From JBNAGF01 sp049801055 (GTDB taxonomy: Bacteria; Pseudomonadota; Alphaproteobacteria; Rhodobacterales; Rhodobacteraceae), in contig NZ_JBNAGF010000001.1 of NCBI RefSeq assembly GCF_049801055.1, positions 310,001 through 374,000 of the forward strand: DNA of 64,000 bases, written 5' to 3'. The notes beneath the pieces were generated by a model, which was not told where the DNA came from, did no database searches, and was given only the letters and a program-made list of their open reading frames with translations. The position numbers and the translations under genes were made by a program. The first letter of the stretch is position 1. Each line of letters opens with the position of its first letter. Shown in pieces: positions 8,402 to 15,981 of this stretch.

Positions 8402-9355
8402 TCAGACCGTTAGGCCGCAATTGTCGAAAGCCGCGCGGGTGGCTTCCTTTTCGGCGTCCGTCAGTTCCAGCATCGGATGACGGACACAGCCGCCGATTTG
8501 ACCCAACAGTTCCTGCCAGTACTTTCCGTGTGCCGTGGGTTTGCCGCCAGGCTTGGTGTTGCGGATTGCAGCGCGCACTGGCTCCAGACTGTCCCGAACC
8601 CGGCGGGCCTCGTCGAATTTCCCGGAAAAAGCCAGTTCGGTGTATTCGTGCATCCGTTTGTCGTTTCGAGTCTGCAGCATGTAGGGCGGCGAGGAGCATA
8701 GGTAGAGGGCCCATCCCAGTTCCTCGATATTGTCCAGCCAATCATCCTCGAGCGATGTAGAGACATGGATTTTGTCGCCGACCATTTTGGTCAGCCGAAC
8801 ATACATCTCGCGCGGGACCGAGTATTTGATCCCCATGATGTTTGGCAATTCGGCGATCCGGGCGCAGGTTTCGGGCTCCATCAGATAGCCGGAATCCGGG
8901 TGGCTCCACATGGCAATCCCGATGTTCAGCCTGTCGCAGATGTGCTTGTAATAGTTAAACAGAACATCGTCCCGATCATGGCAAAAGCTCAGCATGGGTG
9001 CGTGGACGACGACATAGTCGGCGCCACAATCCTGCGCGTGGCGCCCCAGATCCAGAACGGTATCCACGTTCTGGTCTGAAATCGACATGATGGTACCTGC
9101 CTTGCCGGCGCATTCTTCGGCGGCGATCGTCATGTTGCGCTTGCGTTCGTCAAGGGACATCGACCAGAATTCGCCCTGTTTTCCGGCGATGAACAGCCCG
9201 GCAATCTCCAGATCGTCGATCCAGTGGCGGATGTTGTGACGCAGGCCAGTTTCGTCAAAGGATCCGTCCGGGTTGAACGGATTCAGCGCAGCTGCCCAGA
9301 TGCCCCGCATCGTGTCCCGGGCATATTCCTTGGCCTGATGTTTCTCGTATTTCAT
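8402..9355 (-). CDS. DapA/N-acetylneuraminate lyase superfamily protein
   Basis: A TIM-barrel Schiff-base lyase or dehydratase of 317 residues. The lysine expected to form the Schiff base is K177 in MGIKYSV. The usual GTTGE signature of dihydrodipicolinate synthase is changed to GKQGE (58-62), and the active-site tyrosine region (normally YYN) reads MLSFCHDRDD, so it is not a lysine-synthesis DapA. I start at the ATG 13 bases after the upstream gene's stop, with GAGGA before it; an in-frame ATG at 9388 would overlap that gene. It is probably co-transcribed with the molybdenum hydroxylase and acts on a 2-oxo acid or imine. Confidence 0.85.
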   Translation of the reverse strand: MKYEKHQAKEYARDTMRGIWAAALNPFNPDGSFDETGLRHNIRHWIDDLEIAGLFIAGKQGEFWSMSLDERKRNMTIAAEECAGKAGTIMSISDQNVDTVLDLGRHAQDCGADYVVVHAPMLSFCHDRDDVLFNYYKHICDRLNIGIAMWSHPDSGYLMEPETCARIAELPNIMGIKYSVPREMYVRLTKMVGDKIHVSTSLEDDWLDNIEELGWALYLCSSPPYMLQTRNDKRMHEYTELAFSGKFDEARRVRDSLEPVRAAIRNTKPGGKPTAHGKYWQELLGQIGGCVRHPMLELTDAEKEATRAAFDNCGLTV

Positions 9356-9368
9356 CGGTTTCGTGTCC

Positions 9369-11477
9369 TCATTCGACCTGCCCGGCATCCTGCATGGTGT
9401 GCCAGAGCATCTGACTTGTCAGCGGCATTTGCAAATCGGTGACACCGAGCGGGCTCAGCGCATCGATTGCCGCGTTCAGAATGGCGGCCGGCGCCCCGAT
9501 CGTCCCGGCTTCGCCAACGCCCTTGGCCCCCAGCGTATTCATCGGGCTTGGGGTTTCGAACTTGTAAATGTCGACTGGTGGCATATCGGCTGCGCGTGGC
9601 ATCGCGTAATCCATGAACGAACCGGTCAAAAGCTGTCCGTCACCATCGTAAACCACACGCTCCGTTAGCGCTTCACCCAAGCCTTGGGCAATCCCGCCGA
9701 GGATCTGACCCTCGACCAGCATTGGGTTTAACAGGCGCCCGGTGTCATCCACGCACGTCATGCGTTCCAGGTTAGGCGCGCCGGTTTCACGGTCAATTGA
9801 CATCAATGCCAGATAGGCACCGTACCCCCAAGCCTGTCCTGTGTTTGCGTAGCGGTTTTGTGCAGTGATCGGAAACGGTGCACCCGCCTCTCTTCGTGCA
9901 GCGATTTCACGACAGGCTTCCAGCACAGCACTGCCTCCGATCGCGGTGGAGCGGCTGGCAAGGGCACCTATCCCTTCCGGCGTGACCGCTGTGTCCGCCA
10001 GTCGCACCTCGACTGCGTCCAGTTCGATGTCCAGTGTATCGGCAGCGATTTGAGCATAGGCAGTTTCGCGCCCGTGACCTTGCGAAGAGCTTCCGCTGGA
10101 GACCGTGACACGGCCATTCCCGTTCAGCGTCACTGTTGCACTCTCCCAGCCGCTCCCGGAGGGTTCCACGTAGAAACCGAGCCCTATGCCGACCAGTTCG
10201 CCAGCTGTGCGGCGCCGGTCTCGGTCTGCAAGCAGATCGGCATAACCGGCCTTGTCACACAAAATATCGAGTGCACAGGCATAATCACCGGAATCGAGGA
10301 TGTTTCCTGTTCCGGTCTCGTGAGGCAGATCGGTGGTGGTCAGCAGATTTCGGCGGCGTATCTCGACCGGGTCGAGAGCCCGCGCGCGCGCTGCCTTGTC
10401 CACCAGCCTTTCCATCAGGCAGTTCGCCTCTGGCCGCCCGGCGCCGCGGTATATCCCGGTAGGAGCTAGGTTGAACTGCTGCGCGACTGTTGAAATGTCC
10501 AGTGCCGCGACACGGTAGCCGCAGGGCAGAACCCGAGCGGCATTCCACGCGGTGATCAGACCACTGTTTGGCAGCCACGCGCCCAGCGGAGCCGTGATCT
10601 CGGCGCTCAGGGCAAGAAACCGGCCATTCGCGTCAATGGCCAACCGGCCCCGGCTGCAGACACCGCGCCCATGGGTGGCGGAAAGAAACTCTTCCGAGCG
10701 GGTGGCAGTCCATTTGATGCTGCGCTTGTGTTGGAACGCAGCCCAGACGGCAAACACTTCTTCGGGGTAAAGCGATGCCTTCATCCCGAACGCGCCGCCT
10801 ACATCCTGTGCGATAACGCGGATCCGGTCGGCGTCGACGCCAAGGATTTCGGCCAGTTCAGACCGTGACCGATGGGGTGTCTGGGTCGAATGCCAGACCG
10901 TGACCCGGTCGCTGATCGCATCATAGGCTACGGCAATGCTTCGGGGTTCCATTGGAGATGGGGCAAGGCGGGGATGAGTTATTTCGCACTCGACCACAGT
11001 TGTGGCTTGTTCGAATGCGGTTTGGAAATCTCCTGAATGCCAAGTTTGTTCGGCAATCACCGTAGCTTCGAATTCGGTTTCCTCAATGTCAGGATATACC
11101 AGTTCAGCGGCGTCCTGAGCCGCAGCAGGCGATGTTGCCAGAACGGCGGCTATCGGTTGCCCAATTGCCAGAACCTTGTCTTCTGCGAGGATAGGGAAAT
11201 CGGGAAGGCGGCGAATTGGCAGAACTGGATTGACCGACAGAGACCCGAGGCCAGCTACGTCGGCGCATGAATGGACTGCGATTACGCCCGAAGTGGCTAC
11301 TGCGTCCTCAATGTCCATGCCGTTAATGCGACCAGACGGGATTTGTGATCGCACAAATGAGACATGAAGTTGGTCCGTCAGTGAGACATCATCGGCAAAA
11401 CGACCGTGCCCCGACAAGAGGGCGGGATCTTCGCGCCTGCGCGGGGACGTCCCAATCTTTGCCTTGGCCTGCGCCAT
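9369..11477 (-). CDS. Molybdenum hydroxylase large subunit (xanthine dehydrogenase/CoxL-like)
   Basis: Binds molybdopterin and hydroxylates an aromatic, heterocyclic or aldehyde substrate. The 702 residues show the Ald_Xan_dh_C2-type core: GGAFGMK (227-233), YRGAGRPE (343-350), QGHGRETAYAQIAAD (about 460) and GVGEAGTIGAP with the expected catalytic Glu at 656. The loop reads YRGAGR, not the AYRCSFR of true CO dehydrogenase. It is roughly 60-80 residues shorter than typical relatives, the gap lying after the EACREIAARR segment. No iron-sulfur or FAD subunit gene is adjacent, so partners must lie elsewhere or differ. CAGGGGAAAC precedes the ATG. Family firm, substrate unknown. Confidence 0.88.
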   Translation of the reverse strand: MAQAKAKIGTSPRRREDPALLSGHGRFADDVSLTDQLHVSFVRSQIPSGRINGMDIEDAVATSGVIAVHSCADVAGLGSLSVNPVLPIRRLPDFPILAEDKVLAIGQPIAAVLATSPAAAQDAAELVYPDIEETEFEATVIAEQTWHSGDFQTAFEQATTVVECEITHPRLAPSPMEPRSIAVAYDAISDRVTVWHSTQTPHRSRSELAEILGVDADRIRVIAQDVGGAFGMKASLYPEEVFAVWAAFQHKRSIKWTATRSEEFLSATHGRGVCSRGRLAIDANGRFLALSAEITAPLGAWLPNSGLITAWNAARVLPCGYRVAALDISTVAQQFNLAPTGIYRGAGRPEANCLMERLVDKAARARALDPVEIRRRNLLTTTDLPHETGTGNILDSGDYACALDILCDKAGYADLLADRDRRRTAGELVGIGLGFYVEPSGSGWESATVTLNGNGRVTVSSGSSSQGHGRETAYAQIAADTLDIELDAVEVRLADTAVTPEGIGALASRSTAIGGSAVLEACREIAARREAGAPFPITAQNRYANTGQAWGYGAYLALMSIDRETGAPNLERMTCVDDTGRLLNPMLVEGQILGGIAQGLGEALTERVVYDGDGQLLTGSFMDYAMPRAADMPPVDIYKFETPSPMNTLGAKGVGEAGTIGAPAAILNAAIDALSPLGVTDLQMPLTSQMLWHTMQDAGQVE

Positions 11478-11634
11478 GTTTCCCCTGAGTTTCCCCGGAC
11501 ATTTCTGGATTTCAATTGAACAGGACCAAATCCGGGTGTCGAAGCCAAATTCAAAGAAGAAATTCTGGTATAACGTGAATTGATATCAGGGGCTGTGGAG
11601 TTAAAGTATTCTCGAGCCGAAACAAGGGATCGAT
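11478..11634. promoter_or_regulatory. Divergent intergenic region with two palindromes
   Basis: The 157 bases between the molybdenum hydroxylase and the aspartate dehydrogenase-like gene contain the perfect 10-base palindrome TTCAATTGAA at 11511-11520 and the 8-base palindrome TGATATCA at 11581-11588. Both lie where promoters for the two divergent units are expected. They are candidate operators for the LysR regulator encoded downstream at 12442, but binding is inference. Confidence 0.4.
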
Positions 11635-12429
11635 ATGAAGCTTGGACTAATTGGTAACGGTGCGATCGCCCGCTATGTGATGGGCGCGCTGGAAGACACC
11701 GGGCATGAAATCGGCTCGTTGCTGCTGCGTCCAGAACGCGTTGCAGAATTGGCGGCAGAGGGTTCATCCATCCCGTCTATGGTCAGTTCCGTTTCCGCCA
11801 TTCCAAGCGATCTGGATCTGATTGTGGAATGCGCCGGGCATCAGGCATTGCGCCAATACGGGGCGGAGATACTGCGCAGAGGGTTGAATCTGGTAACCGT
11901 TTCGATCGGAGCATTGGCCGATCGGGATCTGGAAGACGAGCTGACCCGAGCCGCCCAGGACGGCGGTGCCCGGTTGTTGCTGGCCAGCGGTGCAATCGGT
12001 GCACTGGACGCTCTGCGGTCGGCCAAGGTCGGTGACCTCGCGCGTGTACGTTATGTAGGGCGAAAACCTCCGCACGGTTGGTTGGGGTCTCCTGCCGAGA
12101 GCCATTTGGATCTGAACAATATCGGGCCCGAAGCTCAGACCCACTATGCCGGTTCGGCGCGCCGGGCTGCACTGGAATATCCAAAGAACGCGAACGTGTC
12201 CGCGGCGGTTGCGCTGGCGGGGTTGGGGTTCGACCAAACCGAGGTCGAGTTGATCGCCGACCCCAGCATATCAGAGAATATTCACGAGATTCACGCCGAA
12301 GGAGAATTCGGCGCGTTTTCTTTCCGAATTTCTGGCCGGGCTTTGTCTGACAACCCGCGCAGTTCGGCTCTGGCAGCAATGAGCGTTGTCAGCAGGGTCG
12401 CGCAGGAAGCTCAACCCATCCGTTTCTAG
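11635..12429 (+). CDS. Aspartate dehydrogenase-like protein (NadX family)
   Basis: NAD(P)-dependent enzyme of 264 residues. It has the Rossmann motif GLIGNGAIA (4-12), a KPPHGWLGSPAE substrate segment (144-155), the family hallmark YPKNANVSAAVALAGLG (182-198) and the presumed catalytic His217 in SENIHEIH. Known members oxidise or form aspartate through iminoaspartate and oxaloacetate. No nadA or nadC is nearby, so a role in NAD synthesis is unlikely here; catabolism of an amino acid or reduction of an imine fits the neighbours better. AAGGGATCGAT precedes the ATG. A LysR gene follows after 12 bases, probably in the same transcript. Confidence 0.82.
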   Translation: MKLGLIGNGAIARYVMGALEDTGHEIGSLLLRPERVAELAAEGSSIPSMVSSVSAIPSDLDLIVECAGHQALRQYGAEILRRGLNLVTVSIGALADRDLEDELTRAAQDGGARLLLASGAIGALDALRSAKVGDLARVRYVGRKPPHGWLGSPAESHLDLNNIGPEAQTHYAGSARRAALEYPKNANVSAAVALAGLGFDQTEVELIADPSISENIHEIHAEGEFGAFSFRISGRALSDNPRSSALAAMSVVSRVAQEAQPIRF

Positions 12430-12441
12430 GAGGTCGAAGCC

Positions 12442-13386
12442 GTGGCTGCCCGCCTTGCCCGTATTGTCGATCGCGCCTTGTCGCGGCTGAAGTTCAAGCA
12501 GCTGAGGCTGCTGGTTGCCGTTGGCGAACATGGGAACATCCAGAATGCCGCGCGGCAACTGAATGTGTCGCAGCCTGCGGCGACTAAGATGATCAAGGAT
12601 CTCGAAGTGGATTTCGAGGTCCAGCTCTTTCATCGTACCAATCGCGGTGTGGTTCCCACCCCTTTCGGGGAGGCGCTGATCCGTCACGGCAAACTGATTT
12701 TCGCACAGATTTCAAACGCGGCACAAGAACTGGACGATCTGAACGAAGGCAGCAGCGGGAGGGTTATTGTCGGCACATTGTTGGCCGCCTCGTCTCATTT
12801 GCTGCCAAGCGCCATAGAAAAGGTTCTCAAAGACCGCCCGAAAGTTGCGATCAAGGTGGTAGAAGGAACGAACGAAGTGCTCATGCCGGCCTTGCGCACA
12901 GGGGAAATCGACCTTGTCGTGGGGCGCTTGCCGACGCACAGACACCGCAGTGAGCTGTCACAGATAAAACTGTTCGACGAAAGCATCGTTGCAATCACTG
13001 GCCCGAAACACCCGTTGGCAGGGCGGCAGGGGCTTGGCTTTGAGGCGCTTCGCCCGTTCGGATGGATCCTGCCCCCGATCGAAACCAGCCTGCGCCGCCA
13101 GCTTGACCAGTATTTTTTGAAGATGGGGCAATACGCGCCGCCGGTTGCCCTTGAATCTGTTTCCTATCTGACCAACCGCACCTTGCTGCAATCGCAAGAC
13201 CTGATTGGACTGATGCCCGCCCAGGTTGCGGCGCAGGACATTGCAAGTGAAGCGCTTGTGCAAATCGGATGGACTGTGCCTTTTGGCGCCGGTCCGGTCG
13301 GGGTGTCTCACCGCCTTCATGGTCAGCTTTCACCGGCAGGAGAAGCACTTTTGGATGCTCTTCACGAAGCGGCAAGTGAAATGTGA
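12442..13386 (+). CDS. LysR-family transcriptional regulator
   Basis: A 314-residue LysR protein with an N-terminal helix-turn-helix (about 18-78, including AARQLNVSQPAATKMIKDLE) and a C-terminal substrate-binding domain typical of the GbpR/PcaQ-like group. It starts with GTG, supported by AGGAGG eight bases upstream, the site lying across the stop of the preceding gene. It most likely senses a substrate or intermediate of the catabolic genes between 7095 and 12429 and acts at the intergenic region before the aspartate dehydrogenase-like gene. Family is firm, target is inference. Confidence 0.88.
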   Translation: MAARLARIVDRALSRLKFKQLRLLVAVGEHGNIQNAARQLNVSQPAATKMIKDLEVDFEVQLFHRTNRGVVPTPFGEALIRHGKLIFAQISNAAQELDDLNEGSSGRVIVGTLLAASSHLLPSAIEKVLKDRPKVAIKVVEGTNEVLMPALRTGEIDLVVGRLPTHRHRSELSQIKLFDESIVAITGPKHPLAGRQGLGFEALRPFGWILPPIETSLRRQLDQYFLKMGQYAPPVALESVSYLTNRTLLQSQDLIGLMPAQVAAQDIASEALVQIGWTVPFGAGPVGVSHRLHGQLSPAGEALLDALHEAASEM

Positions 13387-13550
13387 GCTGGCCGCAACCT
13401 TTCCTCACGGCACTGTTTTTGCACAACTTTTCCGATAGCTCTCGGGAAATCACTGTCTTTTTTCTGACGCCGAATAGTAACAGTGAGGCATCAAGAACAC
13501 GCTCTAACCGTGTGAAAATACAAAATACTTCCCAGAGTCCAGCGTGCTTG

Positions 13551-13565
13551 TTAACGTCTCGGTAA
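13551..13565 (+). promoter_or_regulatory. Near-match to a CtrA box upstream of the Hint gene
   Basis: TTAA at 13551-13554, seven bases, then GTAA at 13562-13565 differs at one position from the TTAA-N7-TTAA pattern bound by CtrA. It ends 29 bases before the Hint protein start. A single near-match of this length can arise by chance. Confidence 0.25.
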
Positions 13566-13594
13566 TAAAAACATAAAGGCAGGCATACAGGCAT

Positions 13595-14659
13595 ATGAAA
13601 ACGGGCTTTCGCGGCACGTTCGTCATTTCCTGGTCGCAGACAGAAGTTGATGGTCTCGAGGCCGCACCCATGGACGCACTCGGAGTAGGTGCGACATGGT
13701 CATGGCGCGGTGAGATGGTTAGGGTCGATGGCCCGAACGATCTGTTGCGGCTGGAAAATGCGGAGGGAGAGGCAGAATTGCGCCGGCGCGCAGCGCGCAC
13801 GGTGCGGCGGCTGGTCGGTGCAGTTGTCCAGAACAAAACGGATCTCAACCGCGTCGAGGTTGATGAGCCATTGATGGACAGCAGTTTCGTCGTGACCAAT
13901 GGGTCGCAGAGTTTCACGGTGACGGTTATCGAAGTCGGGCCGGGCCAGGCGCCGCTGCTCATGTTCGTCGACGACCTTCCGCCACGCGACAGCGATCTCT
14001 GGGTTGTGCATCATACTTTGGCCGGCACAGCACCGGAACCGCAGATGCACACCCCGGCCGGGGTGATCTGTTTCACGCCGGGCACCCGCATCCAGACTCC
14101 GGTCGGGCCCAAACCGGTCGAGGCGCTCCGTGAAGGGGACAAGGTGCAGACCCGGGACAACGGCGCCCAGGAGGTTCTCTGGATTGGTCAGCGTCGGATG
14201 ACCGGTGCGCGGCTGTTCGTGATGCCGAAACTACGTCCGGTCCGAATTCGCGCCGGTGCGCTGGGTATCGACCGTCCGGAGCGTGAGCTTCTGGTCTCGC
14301 CGGAACACCGAATGCTGGTGCGCGGAGCAATAGCCCGGTCCCTTTTCAATACCGACGAAGTTCTGGTTCCGGCGGGCCATCTGACCAATGGCAGCACGAT
14401 CGCAGTCGATCTGGCTGTTCGGGAAGTGACATACATTCACCTGCTGCTTCCGGGGCATGAAGTCATTTGGGCCAATGGCGTCGAAACCGAGAGCTTCCAT
14501 CCAGCCAGTGCGGCGCTGTCGGCGCTGACCGACGGAGACCGGCGCAGGCTGTTGACCTACATGCCGAACATTGCCGAAGACCCTGCCAGCTATGGCGGAT
14601 TTGCCCGACGCAACCTGACCGCGGCCGAGGCGGCAATCCTCATGCACGAGGCGGCATAA
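13595..14659 (+). CDS. Hint (Hedgehog/intein) domain protein
   Basis: A 354-residue protein with a Hint module at about 158-300. The splicing-type nucleophile is C159 in VICFTPGTRIQTP, followed by VEALREGDKVQTRDNG and LLVSPEHRML (His238). These features match the Hint domains that are strikingly frequent in roseobacters. The N-terminal 150 residues match nothing I recognise. There is no classical His-Asn ending; the C-terminal boundary reads WANGVETESF, so any processing would differ from inteins. No signal peptide is obvious. RBS-like AGGCAT precedes the ATG. It could self-cleave, but its biological role is unknown. Confidence 0.82.
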   Translation: MKTGFRGTFVISWSQTEVDGLEAAPMDALGVGATWSWRGEMVRVDGPNDLLRLENAEGEAELRRRAARTVRRLVGAVVQNKTDLNRVEVDEPLMDSSFVVTNGSQSFTVTVIEVGPGQAPLLMFVDDLPPRDSDLWVVHHTLAGTAPEPQMHTPAGVICFTPGTRIQTPVGPKPVEALREGDKVQTRDNGAQEVLWIGQRRMTGARLFVMPKLRPVRIRAGALGIDRPERELLVSPEHRMLVRGAIARSLFNTDEVLVPAGHLTNGSTIAVDLAVREVTYIHLLLPGHEVIWANGVETESFHPASAALSALTDGDRRRLLTYMPNIAEDPASYGGFARRNLTAAEAAILMHEAA

Positions 14660-14701
14660 CCTCGGGCTGGCAAAGGTCGGACAAAAATCACCGGGAACCT
14701 G

Positions 14702-14736
14702 TTGACTCTGGGAGCCGCGCCGATATAAGCGCGGCT
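14702..14736 (+). promoter_or_regulatory. rpsD promoter overlapped by a palindrome
   Basis: TTGACT (14702-14707), a 16-base spacer and TATAAG (14724-14729) form a good sigma70-type promoter. A perfect 8-base dyad, AGCCGCGC (14713-14720) and GCGCGGCT (14729-14736), brackets the -10 region. The transcript would start about 105 bases before the rpsD start codon. Confidence 0.6.
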
Positions 14737-14753
14737 TCATTGGTGTTGGTGGC

Positions 14754-14823
14754 CCCCGCAAGGGGATTCCTGTCATGCCGAAAGGCAAGAGGACAACGCC
14801 CTTCATAGCTGCCCGTTCGGGCA
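14754..14823 (+). promoter_or_regulatory. Structured 5' leader of rpsD
   Basis: Two short hairpins are visible in the expected rpsD leader. CCCC-GCAA-GGGG (14754-14765) has a GNRA-type loop. TGCCC-GTTC-GGGCA (14810-14823) ends ten bases before the AAGGAGA ribosome site. S4 is a known translational autorepressor in other bacteria, so this leader may be its target; that is inference. Confidence 0.4.
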
Positions 14824-14846
14824 ACGACAAACGAAGGAGATCAGCC

Positions 14847-15467
14847 GTGACCAAACGCACGTCTGCCAAGCACAAAATTGACCGCCGGATGGGCGAAAAC
14901 ATCTGGGGTCGTCCGAAATCCCCGGTCAACCGCCGCGAGTACGGCCCCGGCCAGCACGGCCAGCGCCGCAAGGGCAAGCTTTCCGACTTTGGCATCCAGC
15001 TGCGTGCCAAGCAGAAGCTCAAGGGCTACTATGGCGACCTGACCGAAAAGCAGTTCCGCCGCATTTATGCGGACGCCGAGCGTGTGAAGGGTGACACCGG
15101 TGAAAACCTCATCGGCCTGCTGGAGCGCCGCCTCGACGCGGTTGTCTACCGCGCAAAATTCGTCCCGACCGTGTTCGCGGCCCGTCAGTTTGTGAACCAC
15201 GGCCATGTGCTGGTGAACGGCAAGCGCGTCAACATTCCTTCCTACCGTGTGAAAGAAGGCGACGTTATCGAGGTCCGTGACAAGTCCAAGCAGTTGGCCA
15301 TCGTTCTCGAAGCAGCTTCGCTGGCCGAACGCGACGTTCCGGATTACGTCGATGTCGACCATTCGAAAATGACCGCCACCTTCGTTCGCGCACCGGGTCT
15401 GGGCGATGTGCCCTATCCGGTTGTCATGGAACCGAACCTGGTGGTCGAATTCTACGCCAAGAACTGA
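14847..15467 (+). CDS. rpsD: 30S ribosomal protein S4
   Basis: Primary 16S rRNA-binding protein that starts assembly of the small subunit body. The 206 residues begin TKRTSAKHKIDRRMGENIWGR after the initiator, the usual alphaproteobacterial form, and contain the S4 RNA-binding domain (about 96-160, RLDAVVYRAKF, then VLVNGKRVNIPSYRV). I use the GTG at 14847 because AAGGAGA lies six bases upstream and the protein then matches the family N-terminus; the in-frame ATG at 14775 adds 24 atypical residues. The gene is monocistronic, with its own promoter and terminator. Confidence 0.96.
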   Translation: MTKRTSAKHKIDRRMGENIWGRPKSPVNRREYGPGQHGQRRKGKLSDFGIQLRAKQKLKGYYGDLTEKQFRRIYADAERVKGDTGENLIGLLERRLDAVVYRAKFVPTVFAARQFVNHGHVLVNGKRVNIPSYRVKEGDVIEVRDKSKQLAIVLEAASLAERDVPDYVDVDHSKMTATFVRAPGLGDVPYPVVMEPNLVVEFYAKN

Positions 15468-15488
15468 TTTTTTCAGAACAAAAGTTTT

Positions 15489-15523
15489 AAAAAAGGCTGC
15501 GCAGCCCGCGCGGCCTTTTTTTT
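15489..15523 (+). terminator. Intrinsic terminator of rpsD
   Basis: GGCTGCGC and GCGCGGCC pair across an AGCCC loop, with a run of A before and eight T after. The A and T runs extend the stem. It begins about 20 bases after the rpsD stop. Confidence 0.9.
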
Positions 15524-15527
15524 GCCA

Positions 15528-15543
15528 TTAACGGATGCTTAAC
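15528..15543 (+). promoter_or_regulatory. CtrA-like binding box
   Basis: TTAACGGATGCTTAAC fits the TTAA-N7-TTAA consensus of the alphaproteobacterial cell-cycle regulator CtrA. It sits just after the rpsD terminator and 96 bases before the start of the next gene, where it could act on that gene's promoter. Binding is inference. Confidence 0.4.
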
Positions 15544-15638
15544 CGGTTTCGATTCAATGTGAATCCAGTGACCTAAATCCGAAATGCAATGGCATGAACT
15601 CAAAATCCGCGAATAAAACTCCGCCATATCTCTCACCC

Positions 15639-15965
15639 ATGGCAAACGTATACCGCATTGAATGGGACGGTCCGCCGTCCCCTGACCATGAAGCACATCT
15701 GCGCAGGGCGATCGCCGCTACTTCGGCAGCAATCGGCGACCCGGCCTTCCCGCGCGGCAGCTCCTATATCCGCGTTCCGCTTGTCCTTGGTGACGAGGAC
15801 GGGCCTGGCATAGACTGCCACTGGGATAATCACCGCAACACATTGGTTTGCCTTATGGATATCGAAGACGGCCCGCTCCCCGAGGAGCTGGAAGGGTTCT
15901 TCGAAGGGCAGGGCGAAGCCATCGATCTCTTTGAGCCTCTGCCGCGGATCCCGCGCAAGCATTGA
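15639..15965 (+). CDS. Small conserved-looking hypothetical protein
   Basis: A 108-residue acidic protein (ANVYRIEWDGPPSPDHE start, then IPRKH at the end) that I do not recognise. The middle contains DEDGPGIDCHWDNHRNTLVCLMDIEDGPLPEELEG. The Asp/Glu/His-rich stretch could bind metal, but no known motif is visible. An upstream in-frame ATG at 15594 would add 15 residues of low quality. Neither start has a good ribosome site. A CtrA-like box lies upstream. It converges on the Lrp-type regulator. Confidence 0.6.
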   Translation: MANVYRIEWDGPPSPDHEAHLRRAIAATSAAIGDPAFPRGSSYIRVPLVLGDEDGPGIDCHWDNHRNTLVCLMDIEDGPLPEELEGFFEGQGEAIDLFEPLPRIPRKH

Positions 15966-15981
15966 CAGTGTCAGCCCGTTG

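Noticed and set aside
9369..11477. Aerobic carbon monoxide dehydrogenase
   Set aside because: The loop reads YRGAGR instead of the CoxL form I AYRCSFR, and coxM and coxS are absent.
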